In this document: in pieces, positions 1 to 5,440 of the stretch
How the letters are laid out: each line of letters opens with the position of its first letter
How positions within the stretch are numbered: the first letter of the stretch is position 1
Assembly (NCBI GenBank): GCA_002331335.1
Contig: DCZO01000035.1
Span: 262,313-269,708 of the forward strand
DNA: 7,396 nucleotides
Direction: 5' to 3'
Source of the DNA: Nitrospira sp. UBA2082
GTDB taxonomy: Bacteria > Nitrospirota > Nitrospiria > Nitrospirales > Nitrospiraceae
The notes under the pieces: model-generated
What the model saw: only the letters and a program-made list of their open reading frames with translations
What the model was told of the DNA's origin: nothing
Database searches by the model: none
Made by a program: the position numbers and the translations under genes

Positions 1-65
1 AGCAGGGTTTTCAGGTGAACTACTTGGGCAAAGACGTCAACATCGAATTCGTTCAGCCCCACTAG
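1..65 (+). CDS. 3' end of an unidentified gene (partial)
   Basis: Frame 3 is open from the window edge to a TAG at 63-65 and encodes about 20 residues ending in NIEFVQPH. The alternating hydrophobic and polar residues look like a C-terminal beta strand, and about 14 of the 20 codons end in G or C, as in the neighbouring genes. Frame 2 is also open here and runs on to about 295, but its translation is rich in Arg, His and Ser, is unlike a protein, and passes through the hairpin at 131-159. Frame 3 is therefore preferred. No family can be named from so short a tail. The gene converges on the ComEA-like gene, and the hairpin lies between them. Confidence 0.5.
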   Translation, partial: QGFQVNYLGKDVNIEFVQPH

Positions 66-130
66 CTCACCATCGTACTCCTGCCGTCGCAACCGCAAAC
101 GACACTGAGCTGTTGAGTTCCAGATCCAGT

Positions 131-159
131 GGCGGCTCCATCCAAGGGATGGAGCCGCC
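131..159. terminator. 13-bp perfect hairpin between convergent genes
   Basis: GGCGGCTCCATCC (131-143) is followed by the loop AAG and the exact reverse complement at 147-159. The hairpin lies 65 bases after the + strand stop at 65 and 22 bases after the minus-strand stop at 182, so it can serve both transcripts. Neither strand has a T-run after the stem, so it is not a textbook intrinsic terminator. It could stop RNA polymerase by stem stability alone, or protect 3' ends after Rho-dependent termination. Confidence 0.6.
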
Positions 160-181
160 TGATCGTACCGCGATCTGCTGC

Positions 182-565
182 TCAGTGCACACTGCTGCCT
201 GGGGCTGTGACTCCAGGCTTTTCTCCGGCCACCGCTTTCGAGTGCCCTTTCGCGCTGATTCGATCACGAATCTTGTCATAGGCGCCATTCGATAACACCT
301 TGCGGGCTTTCAATTCGTCAACAGAAGCATAGGGCCGGCCCTCCACAATCTTGCGGGCGTAGGCAGTTCCAATGCCTGGAAGCGACTTCAGATCTACGAG
401 CGTGGCTGAGTTGATGTCGATCAGCTTCGTCGCTCCGCTGTCTGCGGCCCCCGGCTTGACGGTTTCTGATTGGGGCAGTGGCTTCGGCGGCGTGCCGGCA
501 GTGGCGGGTGAAGCCACTGCAAGCAGGGCTACTGAGAGGACCAGGAATCGGACAGAGTCAATCAT
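182..565 (-). CDS. Exported helix-hairpin-helix (ComEA-like) protein
   Basis: This 127-residue protein begins with a Sec signal peptide: a hydrophobic stretch at about 7-20 and a likely cleavage after A23 in SPATAG. A low-complexity Pro/Ala linker follows. A single ComEA-type helix-hairpin-helix module spans about 48-104. It has the characteristic DINSAT start, the hairpin LPGIGTAYA (about 62-70), then RPYASVDEL and a closing helix ending near I103. Such modules bind DNA backbone without sequence specificity. In ComEA they hold incoming DNA in the periplasm during transformation. The tail (105-127) looks disordered. The ATG is supported by AAGGAGGA five bases upstream. No other competence gene is visible, and many bacteria carry lone exported proteins of this type, so a role in DNA uptake is only possible. 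The family call is firm; the function is not. Confidence 0.85.
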   Translation of the reverse strand: MIDSVRFLVLSVALLAVASPATAGTPPKPLPQSETVKPGAADSGATKLIDINSATLVDLKSLPGIGTAYARKIVEGRPYASVDELKARKVLSNGAYDKIRDRISAKGHSKAVAGEKPGVTAPGSSVH

Positions 566-570
566 GGCAT

Positions 571-578
571 TCCTCCTT
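571..578 (-). promoter_or_regulatory. Strong Shine-Dalgarno of the HhH gene
   Basis: The minus strand reads AAGGAGGA and then five bases before the ATG at 563-565, which fixes the start. An ATG also occurs within the spacer (568-570), but it meets a stop after two codons, so it is not the start of the gene. Confidence 0.75.
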
Positions 579-750
579 GATTGTAAGAACCGTTGGAAAG
601 TTGCATGGATCTCAACCGTGCGCCTCGGTTGCAGTTGATCCGTTTCTTGCCGGCACCGGGTTTATTGCGAGATTCGTTCCACTATCGAAGGCGAGGGAAA
701 ATCCGATGATTGACCGATGGGCCTGGTCCGAGTCGTATCTCGCAGGAGGA

Positions 751-775
751 GGCTCGTATCGGGAGGGATACAGCC
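751..775 (-). terminator. Hairpin downstream of the carboxypeptidase gene
   Basis: GGCTCGTATC (751-760) can pair with GATACAGCC (767-775) as nine base pairs with one bulged base, closing a six-base loop. It begins about 45 bases past the carboxypeptidase stop and is the best candidate for ending that operon. No T-run follows on the minus strand, so the termination role is inferred from position and stem only. Confidence 0.35.
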
Positions 776-818
776 AAGGATCTGGGACTGTACGGATCGC
801 GGAAGAAAATAGAACCGG

Positions 819-1769
819 TTACTGTACTGTCTCGCTGACGCGTAAGCCGTAGTTGATGAGACTCTTGGCCATGATCCAGCGGCGGTTGGAGTTGAGGATG
901 ACGAGGAGGAGATCACTGCCGTTTTGGGAGACTTTGGCGATGAGACAGCGGCCGGCTTTCGAGGTAAAACCGGTCTTGACCCCTTCGACCCCGGGGATAC
1001 GGCCCAGCAGCCGATTGGTATTATGCAGTAGATAGGGGCGGTGGCCGCTCACGGGCATGATGAGGTCCCGTTCTTCCCGCACGAGCTCACGGAAGACCGG
1101 ATTCTGCATGGCAACTTCACTGAGCTTGGCGAGATCCTCAGCCGTCGAGTAGTGTTCAGGGCCGTCGAATCCGCAGCCGTTGCTGAAATGCGTATCGAGC
1201 AGCCCCAGATGCGAGGCCTTGGCATTCATCATCTCAACGAATTGCACTTCCGTACCCCCGACATGTTCGACAGCGGCCAAACATGCATCATTGGCGGAGA
1301 CGATCAACATCGCCTTTAAGAGATCGTCCAGCCGAAACACCTCCCCCGTTCGCAACCGGAGATGCGTCTTCGGCGCACGCGCGGCATTCTTGCTGATCGT
1401 GGCATGCTCATCCAATTGCCCGTATTCGAGAATGACCAGCGCCGACATAATTTTGGTCAAACTGGCCGGAGACAGCCGCCTTTCAGACTCATGCTCATAG
1501 AGCACACGGCCGGACCGAAGCTCTTTCAACAGGACGCTGTTCGCCGGAACTTTTTTCCAGGGGAACTCCTGTTGAGACAAGCCGACGGGATGAATCGATG
1601 CTCGACTGTGACGGAGGTCCTTTGCGGACGCCGATGCCGGAAGTGACGTGATCAGGCAGAAGAAGAATGTCGCTCCGAGGCCCATGATGGCGATGGACTG
1701 CCGCAGTTTGCGAACCCCTCGACTGATTCGGCCCCGCTCCTGTTGTGCGATCATCATCCTGTCTTTCAC
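819..1769 (-). CDS. D-alanyl-D-alanine carboxypeptidase (peptidase S11, PBP5/6-type)
   Basis: A 316-residue serine-type DD-carboxypeptidase. Enzymes of this family remove the terminal D-Ala of peptidoglycan pentapeptides in the periplasm and so limit cross-linking. All three penicillin-binding motifs are present: SLTK with nucleophile S103 and K106, SAN at 158-160, and KTG at 265-267 in GVKTGFTSKAG. The N-terminus has about 24 basic residues, a hydrophobic stretch (about 25-45) and a cleavage site after ASA (47-49). The protein ends about 50 residues after KTG, so it lacks the C-terminal PBP5_C domain and the amphipathic membrane anchor of E. coli PBP5 and is probably soluble or loosely bound. 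The GTG start overlaps the stop of the zinc-ribbon gene as GTGA, which suggests translational coupling, with GGGAGA about 11 bases upstream. In-frame ATG codons at residues 5 and 6 are alternatives. It is the last gene of a three-gene operon. The family call is very secure; the paralogue name (dacA, dacC, dacF) cannot be decided. Confidence 0.95.
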   Translation of the reverse strand: MKDRMMIAQQERGRISRGVRKLRQSIAIMGLGATFFFCLITSLPASASAKDLRHSRASIHPVGLSQQEFPWKKVPANSVLLKELRSGRVLYEHESERRLSPASLTKIMSALVILEYGQLDEHATISKNAARAPKTHLRLRTGEVFRLDDLLKAMLIVSANDACLAAVEHVGGTEVQFVEMMNAKASHLGLLDTHFSNGCGFDGPEHYSTAEDLAKLSEVAMQNPVFRELVREERDLIMPVSGHRPYLLHNTNRLLGRIPGVEGVKTGFTSKAGRCLIAKVSQNGSDLLLVILNSNRRWIMAKSLINYGLRVSETVQ

Positions 1770-1954
1770 AGTGAATAGGTCTCCCGGACCTTTCCGCCCT
1801 TCAGCCCGCTATCGATCACCTTGTGAAAAAATCGAAGGAGATCGGCCAGGTCGATCCAGAACCCACAGTTGAGGCAGCGGGCATGAATCCTCCGGTTGAG
1901 AAGGGTATAGTGCCGCTCGACCAACATGAATCCCTTGCACCTGAGGCACTGCAT
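1766..1954 (-). CDS. Small zinc-ribbon protein (two CxxC pairs)
   Basis: A 62-residue protein with CLRC at residues 3-6 and CLNC at 27-30. The pairs are separated by 20 residues with beta-type character (MLVERHYTLL), the layout of a treble-clef or zinc-ribbon site binding one Zn ion with four cysteines. The second half (about 32-50) is a predicted amphipathic helix, IDLADLLRFFHKVIDSG, followed by a basic tail. There is no signal peptide or membrane segment, so it should be cytoplasmic. The ATG has AGGA five bases upstream. Its stop overlaps the GTG of the carboxypeptidase gene by four bases, and 24 bases separate it from the membrane-peptide gene upstream, so the three are probably one transcript. 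I do not recognise a named family. A nucleic-acid or protein-binding adaptor is possible but unproven. Confidence 0.8.
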   Translation of the reverse strand: MQCLRCKGFMLVERHYTLLNRRIHARCLNCGFWIDLADLLRFFHKVIDSGLKGGKVRETYSL

Positions 1955-1978
1955 ACATGTCCTGTTTCCACAGGGGTG

Positions 1979-2185
1979 TCAGCGAATGCGGTTCATCACC
2001 AGCGCCACACAGCCGGCCAGCAACCCTCCGCCAAACAGGGTCGTGCCGAAGTAGACGAACACGTTGGTATCCCCGGTCGGCTGAGTCCCCTCCCATAAAT
2101 CGCGCACCCCACCCTGGACCATCAAGACTGCAAGGGTGAGCAGCGATCCTAGGACAAACCACCATGCAAAAGATCGGAACGCCAT
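1979..2185 (-). CDS. Small two-helix membrane protein
   Basis: A 68-residue protein with two predicted transmembrane helices. The first is at about 6-24 (WWFVLGSLLTLAVLMV within it). The second is at about 43-63, in a Gly-rich run containing FGGGLLAGCVALVM. A polar loop with Trp, Asp and Thr lies between them, and the tail is NRIR. The positive tail and the short MAFRSF head suggest both ends face the cytoplasm. I chose the ATG at 2183-2185, with AGAG about six bases upstream. An in-frame GTG at 2201-2203 would add six residues, but it lies only about 15 bases from the predicted transcription start and has no ribosome binding site. It is first in the operon with the zinc-ribbon and carboxypeptidase genes. 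No family is recognised; a small envelope protein is the safest description. Confidence 0.75.
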   Translation of the reverse strand: MAFRSFAWWFVLGSLLTLAVLMVQGGVRDLWEGTQPTGDTNVFVYFGTTLFGGGLLAGCVALVMNRIR

Positions 2186-2224
2186 GACTGGCTCTATAAA
2201 CACGCTCGGACCGGCCTGTTGGCC

Positions 2225-2253
2225 ACTCTAGCGAAGGGCCGCCAGGCTGTCAA
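2225..2253 (-). promoter_or_regulatory. Sigma-70-type promoter of the carboxypeptidase operon
   Basis: The minus strand reads a perfect -35 TTGACA (2248-2253), a 17-bp spacer and a -10 TAGAGT (2225-2230, four of six consensus matches). Transcription would begin near 2218, giving a leader of about 33 bases to the ATG at 2185. Position, spacing and orientation all fit the membrane peptide, zinc-ribbon, carboxypeptidase operon. Confidence 0.7.
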
Positions 2254-2331
2254 GAATGAGGCCATTATCTCGCCCGTATGATTCTTGCGGGCTACCCGTC
2301 TCGTGAGTCGACGGCGTGCCGTGAGCATGTT

Positions 2332-3522
2332 CTATTCCACCGACGGCTTCTGGCTCTGCTTCAATCCGCGATGGAGGAAGATCGAGACGCTGCCGCTTCC
2401 ATTATCGGCAATGGCCAAACCTGGCTCTTCCGTCCCCGTCGTTGTGGCACGAAAGGATAAGAGAGCAAACGGACCCGCCTTGGTCCGGTAGTTCCTGGGC
2501 GGATAATGAAAGGTCCCGTCGCCCTTTCCGAACAAGATCGACAGGTCGTTGGATTGCAGATTCACAATGGCGACATCCATGAGACGATCGCCATCGAAAT
2601 CCCGCGCGAGGCCGAAGTTGGGGCCGGCGTTGGCACCGGAGTCCTTGCCGGCCTTGAATGTTGCGTCGCCGTTGCCGAGCAGGGTCGTGAAACTGTCCCG
2701 CTCGCCATTGATGACCAGCAAATCGCTGTGCCGATCGCTGTTGAAGTCCGAGAAACTGACGCCCAGCGGCCGCTTCCCCGCCGAATAGTCTTTGATGCGC
2801 CGAAATGTCCCGTCGCCGTTCCCCTGCCAAATTGACACCGCATTGGACATGGGTCCCCCGTTGGTCACGACGAGATCCAATTTGCCGTCGCCGTTTAAAT
2901 CGGATAAAGCCACACAGGTCGGCGTATCGCCGTATTCGTACTGTGCCCCATGCCGAAACTCCCCGGTCCCAGTGCCGAGAAAGATCTTCACCTTGTCGTT
3001 TCGGAGCGCCACGACCAGATCCGGATGCCGATCGCCGTTCACATCATCGGTTGCCAGCGACACCGGCGTCCGAAAGACCGGATAATGCGGCCCTTCTTCA
3101 AACTTTCCGTTGCCGCGGCCGAGCAACACCGCGATCTCATCCCCACCGGAACAGGCCAGGGCAACATCGGCATGGTCGTCATGATTGAAGTCACCCATCG
3201 CGAGGGCCCGCGGCTCCTGACATACCTGTAGCTGCACATGATCCTGAAATGTTCCATCACCGTTGCCCAGTAGGATCGAGAGCGTGTTGCTGGAAATGTT
3301 GGTCGTGACCAGATCGGTCAAGGAGTCGTGATTGAGATCAGCCGCCGTGATGGTCGTGGGATTCTTGCCGACCTTGAAACTGGCAAAATAATAGAAGACA
3401 TCGGGAGGATTGTACGGCTCCGTTCTGGCGCAGGCGGCAGTCCACCCGCACACGGAGCAGAGGGCGAGTGCTGTGAAGAACGATCCGATACTGGGGCTCA
3501 TTCTCCAATATGCCGCGCTCAC
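2332..3522 (-). CDS. Exported FG-GAP/VCBS-repeat protein, probable seven-bladed beta-propeller
   Basis: A 396-residue protein with an N-terminal export signal (hydrophobic about 11-30). It could be cut by signal peptidase I near ACA (30-32). TAAC at 28-31 could instead be a lipobox, but its -3 residue is Thr rather than Leu, so the lipoprotein option is weaker. Six repeats of about 50 residues carry the calcium-loop pattern DxNxDxxxD: near 62-70, 111-119, 160-168, 208-216, 259-267 and 308-316 (the last with Asp for Asn). Each is followed by a strand ending in patterns such as LLGNGDGTF. A seventh repeat (about 355-385) keeps the strands (GLAIADNGSGSVSIFL) but has lost the acidic loop. Seven repeats fit one closed propeller, as in integrin-alpha-like folds, which typically bind Ca2+ and mediate extracellular binding. 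The start is GTG with AGG about five bases upstream; an ATG at residue 8 is the alternative. It has its own promoter and no operon partner. Its ligand and role are unknown. Confidence 0.9.
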   Translation of the reverse strand: MSAAYWRMSPSIGSFFTALALCSVCGWTAACARTEPYNPPDVFYYFASFKVGKNPTTITAADLNHDSLTDLVTTNISSNTLSILLGNGDGTFQDHVQLQVCQEPRALAMGDFNHDDHADVALACSGGDEIAVLLGRGNGKFEEGPHYPVFRTPVSLATDDVNGDRHPDLVVALRNDKVKIFLGTGTGEFRHGAQYEYGDTPTCVALSDLNGDGKLDLVVTNGGPMSNAVSIWQGNGDGTFRRIKDYSAGKRPLGVSFSDFNSDRHSDLLVINGERDSFTTLLGNGDATFKAGKDSGANAGPNFGLARDFDGDRLMDVAIVNLQSNDLSILFGKGDGTFHYPPRNYRTKAGPFALLSFRATTTGTEEPGLAIADNGSGSVSIFLHRGLKQSQKPSVE

Positions 3523-3590
3523 AACGCCTGTTTTGCTTCTGTGCTCTTGGGCACTGGGACCATCTCACATCATGGGGAACCGGATGGCGC

Positions 3591-3619
3591 AGTATAAGAG
3601 CCTTCTGTCAACCTGGCAA
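3591..3619 (-). promoter_or_regulatory. Promoter of the VCBS-repeat gene
   Basis: The minus strand reads -35 TTGCCA (3614-3619, five of six), a 17-bp spacer and -10 TATACT (3591-3596, five of six). Transcription would begin near 3584, leaving a leader of about 60 bases before the GTG at 3522. A TTGACA also occurs inside the spacer, but it sits only nine bases from the -10 and cannot pair with it. Confidence 0.65.
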
Positions 3620-3642
3620 CGGAAGAATCGCGCAATCGGGCT

Positions 3643-3672
3643 TTGAATTTCACGCATTGCCTGCGCTAAAAT
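3643..3672 (+). promoter_or_regulatory. Promoter of the 106-residue orphan gene
   Basis: -35 TTGAAT (3643-3648, four of six), an 18-bp spacer and -10 TAAAAT (3667-3672, five of six). Transcription would begin near 3679, about 20 bases before the ATG, leaving just enough leader for the strong Shine-Dalgarno. Its -35 lies 23 bp from the -35 of the divergent VCBS promoter, so the two are back to back. Confidence 0.6.
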
Positions 3673-3682
3673 ATCGCTTCTT

Positions 3683-3690
3683 TAAGGAGG
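3683..3690 (+). promoter_or_regulatory. Strong Shine-Dalgarno of the 106-residue gene
   Basis: TAAGGAGG lies eight bases before the ATG at 3699. This decides the start against longer in-frame options back to about 3510, which would cross both promoters and have poor composition. Confidence 0.85.
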
Positions 3691-3698
3691 ACGCTACA

Positions 3699-4019
3699 AT
3701 GAGTAAGATTGTGAACGTCGACATTACCATGTATGGAATCGCCGAAGTGCTCCACTGGTGCCACGATCGGAACAAGGGACGCATCGGAGGCGTTGACACA
3801 GCAGGCTTTGAGAAAATGAAGGCGCTGCTCGCAGAAAAACCCCAGTCGGGGGACTATTTCACGCTGGATCAGTTTTGGAAGAAGAAGGTGACGCTCCAGC
3901 TGACCCAAGAAGAAGTCGAGACCATCGACCGGTGTCTGTACGACATTCCGAATTTTGACAACGAGCCGCTGCCGCAAATCCGCCATAAATTCTGGCCGAA
4001 GGAAACAGCCGCCCACTAA
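3699..4019 (+). CDS. Conserved-looking hypothetical protein, 106 residues
   Basis: I do not recognise this family. The protein is soluble, with no signal peptide or membrane segment, and has a mixed alpha/beta look. A short strand (KIVNVDITMYG) leads to a helix with Trp and Cys (AEVLHWCHDR), a Gly-rich turn (RIGGVD) and a helix (AGFEKMKALLAEK). A region rich in Phe and Trp (DYFTLDQFWKKKVTLQLT) and an acidic helix (QEEVETIDRCLYD) follow, then a Pro-rich tail with Trp99. There are two cysteines (21 and 79). Normal composition, a strong Shine-Dalgarno and a plausible promoter argue for a real, well-translated gene. It is monocistronic, divergent from the VCBS gene and convergent with the PCP_red-repeat gene, so the neighbours give no functional hint. 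Confidence 0.85.
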   Translation: MSKIVNVDITMYGIAEVLHWCHDRNKGRIGGVDTAGFEKMKALLAEKPQSGDYFTLDQFWKKKVTLQLTQEEVETIDRCLYDIPNFDNEPLPQIRHKFWPKETAAH

Positions 4020-4030
4020 TAAGGACGGTC

Positions 4031-4055
4031 GTCCCCATAGATGTGAGATGGGGGC
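4031..4055. terminator. Hairpin between convergent genes
   Basis: GTCCCCAT (4031-4038) pairs with ATGGGGGC (4048-4055), eight pairs including one G-U, across a nine-base loop. It lies 11 bases after the 106-residue gene stop and 9 bases from the end of the PCP_red-repeat gene, so it could serve both strands. Only CTTT follows on the plus strand, and there is no real T-tract on either. Confidence 0.5.
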
Positions 4056-4064
4056 TTTGAGGGA

Positions 4065-5066
4065 CTAGAGTGGGCCTTCGCCTTTGAGGTATTTCCGGAA
4101 GCGGTCCATCAGCTCGGCGCCCAGGGTGCCTCCCTCCGGCTTCTTGGTCGCAGGATCGGCGAAGTGGCCGCGTATTTCCTGGAGCCGTTTTTCCGCTTGG
4201 TCGTTCCCTTGCAGGCGTTTGGTTTTCCGCAGCGCGGCTTCGAACGCATCGAAGGTCAGTTCGCTGTACCCGAACGACCGAATTCGTTTCACCGCCTTCA
4301 TCATCGCCTGATTGCGGAACGTCGTCAGATGGTCCGAATCGATCTCGGCTAATCCCAATTTCCTCGCCCGCCGCTCCGCCGCCTTTCGGATGCCGCTTCG
4401 CACGAAATCCGGAGCGGTTTGCAGCCGTTTCCACGCCTCGTCGGTCCAGACCACATGGTCTTGCGGGCTAGCCCACAGCTGGGATAACCCCTGGGCATTG
4501 ATCACGGTGAGGCCTCGCTCGTGCGCCAAATCCTCGGCATCCCTCTTGAGCATATCCGTCACGAATTCGGCAGCGATCGCGGGCGACTCTTTGACCTTCT
4601 CATGCAGTTGCGCCAGTGCGTCCTCGGTCCATTCCATGACGGGCCCTGCAGCTTCTTGCAGATCGCCGAGCGCCTCTACTTTGTCGTACAACTCGACGTT
4701 CACTTCAAGATGCCCACGCTCCTTGGCGATCTCTTCGGCAATTTGCTGAATCATCGGACGCATGAACTCAGGCACGCTTGCTAAACGCTCCCTGGCAGTG
4801 GCCGTCCACGGGATGCGGCCCTGCGTCATTGCCTCGGCAGCCGCGGCCAGACCGGATTCTCCACCCATGCTGCCCATCATCTGGCCCTTGAATCGATCGA
4901 GGATGTCTTCCGTAATCTCCGCGATGCCCAGCTCTCGTGCTTTTTTTTCTGCCACCCGGCGGACCATCCCGCGCAGGAAGATCGGCGCGCGCTCCATGCG
5001 CGTGAGCGCGCCGGGCGTCCAGCGGACTTCCGTGGCAGTTGATTCCGGTGAGTCTGATGCGGACAT
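4065..5066 (-). CDS. Protein with four tandem PCP_red-like repeats
   Basis: A 333-residue soluble, helical protein built from four related units. Each opens with a W-T pair and continues with A..rL...P.FvR and a charged helix. They start at W16 (15-64), W87 (86-131), W146 (144-197) and W207 (205-255). Units 1 and 4 are the most alike: RAPIFLRGMVRR with KARELGIAEIT, against TAPDFVRSGIRK with RARKLGLAEID. Unit 3 is the most divergent and longest. The pattern matches, from memory, the small PCP_red domain (Pfam PF08369) at the C-terminus of BchB/ChlB, the light-independent protochlorophyllide reductase subunit. No catalytic part of that enzyme is present here, so reductase activity is unlikely. 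The C-terminal 75 residues are charged and helical (FDAFEAALRKTKRLQ region). The ATG has AAGGA six bases upstream and lies 19 bases after the ihfB stop, so it is probably the last gene of the rpsA operon. Function unknown; a protein- or nucleic-acid-binding scaffold is speculation. Confidence 0.85.
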   Translation of the reverse strand: MSASDSPESTATEVRWTPGALTRMERAPIFLRGMVRRVAEKKARELGIAEITEDILDRFKGQMMGSMGGESGLAAAAEAMTQGRIPWTATARERLASVPEFMRPMIQQIAEEIAKERGHLEVNVELYDKVEALGDLQEAAGPVMEWTEDALAQLHEKVKESPAIAAEFVTDMLKRDAEDLAHERGLTVINAQGLSQLWASPQDHVVWTDEAWKRLQTAPDFVRSGIRKAAERRARKLGLAEIDSDHLTTFRNQAMMKAVKRIRSFGYSELTFDAFEAALRKTKRLQGNDQAEKRLQEIRGHFADPATKKPEGGTLGAELMDRFRKYLKGEGPL

Positions 5067-5085
5067 ATCCGTTCCTTTCGGCGGC

Positions 5086-5364
5086 CTATTGGTTCAGCAG
5101 CTCTTTCAGTTCCTTACCGGCTTTGAAGAACGGCACCCGCTTGGCTGGCACCGCGACGGTGGCGCCGGTCTTCGGATTGCGCCCTTCCTTCATGCGGCGT
5201 GCCCGGAGACGAAAACTGCCGAAGCCACGGATCTCGGTCTTGTCCCCGTTCTTCAGCGAATCCCTGACGCAGTCAAAAATTGTGTTGACGACAACCTCCG
5301 CCTGCCGCTTCGTCAAGGTTGCGACCTGTTCGGACACCCGTTCGATGATCTGCGCCTTGGTCAT
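5086..5364 (-). CDS. ihfB: Integration host factor beta-like protein (HU/IHF family)
   Basis: A 92-residue member of the DNABII family, the usual length. The N-terminal helical dimerisation part (about 1-40) is followed by EIRGFGSF (44-51). The beta-arm signature GRNPKTG (61-67) contains Pro64, the residue that intercalates into the minor groove to bend DNA, and VPFFKAGKELKELL closes the fold. The EIRGFGSF and RNPKTG wording and the place in the rpsA operon favour IHF-beta over HU, but sequence alone does not prove it pairs with an IHF-alpha. It acts on the nucleoid as a dimer in recombination, replication and promoter architecture. The ATG has GGGAGAG a few bases upstream. Gaps are 76 bases to sppA and 19 to the PCP_red-repeat gene. 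I see no internal promoter in the 76-base gap. Confidence 0.92.
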   Translation of the reverse strand: MTKAQIIERVSEQVATLTKRQAEVVVNTIFDCVRDSLKNGDKTEIRGFGSFRLRARRMKEGRNPKTGATVAVPAKRVPFFKAGKELKELLNQ

Positions 5365-5440
5365 GTGTCTCTCCCTTCACTCCGGCGATTAACCGGCTCC
5401 GTTCCTTGCAGACAGCTAAGCGGACTTTTCCCACACCCTC

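Larger units (their letters stand above)
566..818. other. 253-bp intergenic region without a gene
   Basis: This is the longest gene-free stretch in the window, between the carboxypeptidase stop (819) and the start of the HhH gene (565). It holds a 6-bp inverted repeat, CAACCG (613-618) and CGGTTG (626-631), in the leader of the HhH gene. It also holds a direct repeat of TCGTATC at 733-739 and 754-760, and the hairpin listed separately at 751-775. I see no convincing sigma-70 promoter for the HhH gene: TACAAT near 583-588 would start transcription almost inside the ribosome binding site. Open frames here have atypical composition and no supporting start signals. Confidence 0.6.

Noticed and set aside
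113..295. Plus-strand open frame starting at a TTG
   Set aside because: It runs through the perfect hairpin and antisense to the HhH gene; its translation is unlike a protein.
662..916. Minus-strand open frame with a Ser-rich start
   Set aside because: It overlaps the 3' end of the carboxypeptidase gene in another frame, has low-complexity composition and no ribosome binding site.
1809..2165. Minus-strand 118-residue frame over the small operon genes
   Set aside because: It spans the membrane-peptide and zinc-ribbon genes in a different frame. Those two have better protein character (paired CxxC, two clean transmembrane helices).
2214..2331. Terminator for the VCBS gene in the 128-bp gap
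   Set aside because: Only 4-5 bp stems (for example GCCCG/CGGGC around 2273-2293) without T-runs were found, too weak to call.
3594..3612. TTGACA inside the spacer of the VCBS promoter as its -35
   Set aside because: It is only nine bases from TATACT; TTGCCA at the standard 17 bp is the workable partner.
4987..5011. GCGCGCTC/GAGCGCGC inverted repeat inside the PCP_red-repeat gene
   Set aside because: An 8-bp stem in GC-rich Arg/Ala codons of a coding region is expected by chance; no terminator or site context.
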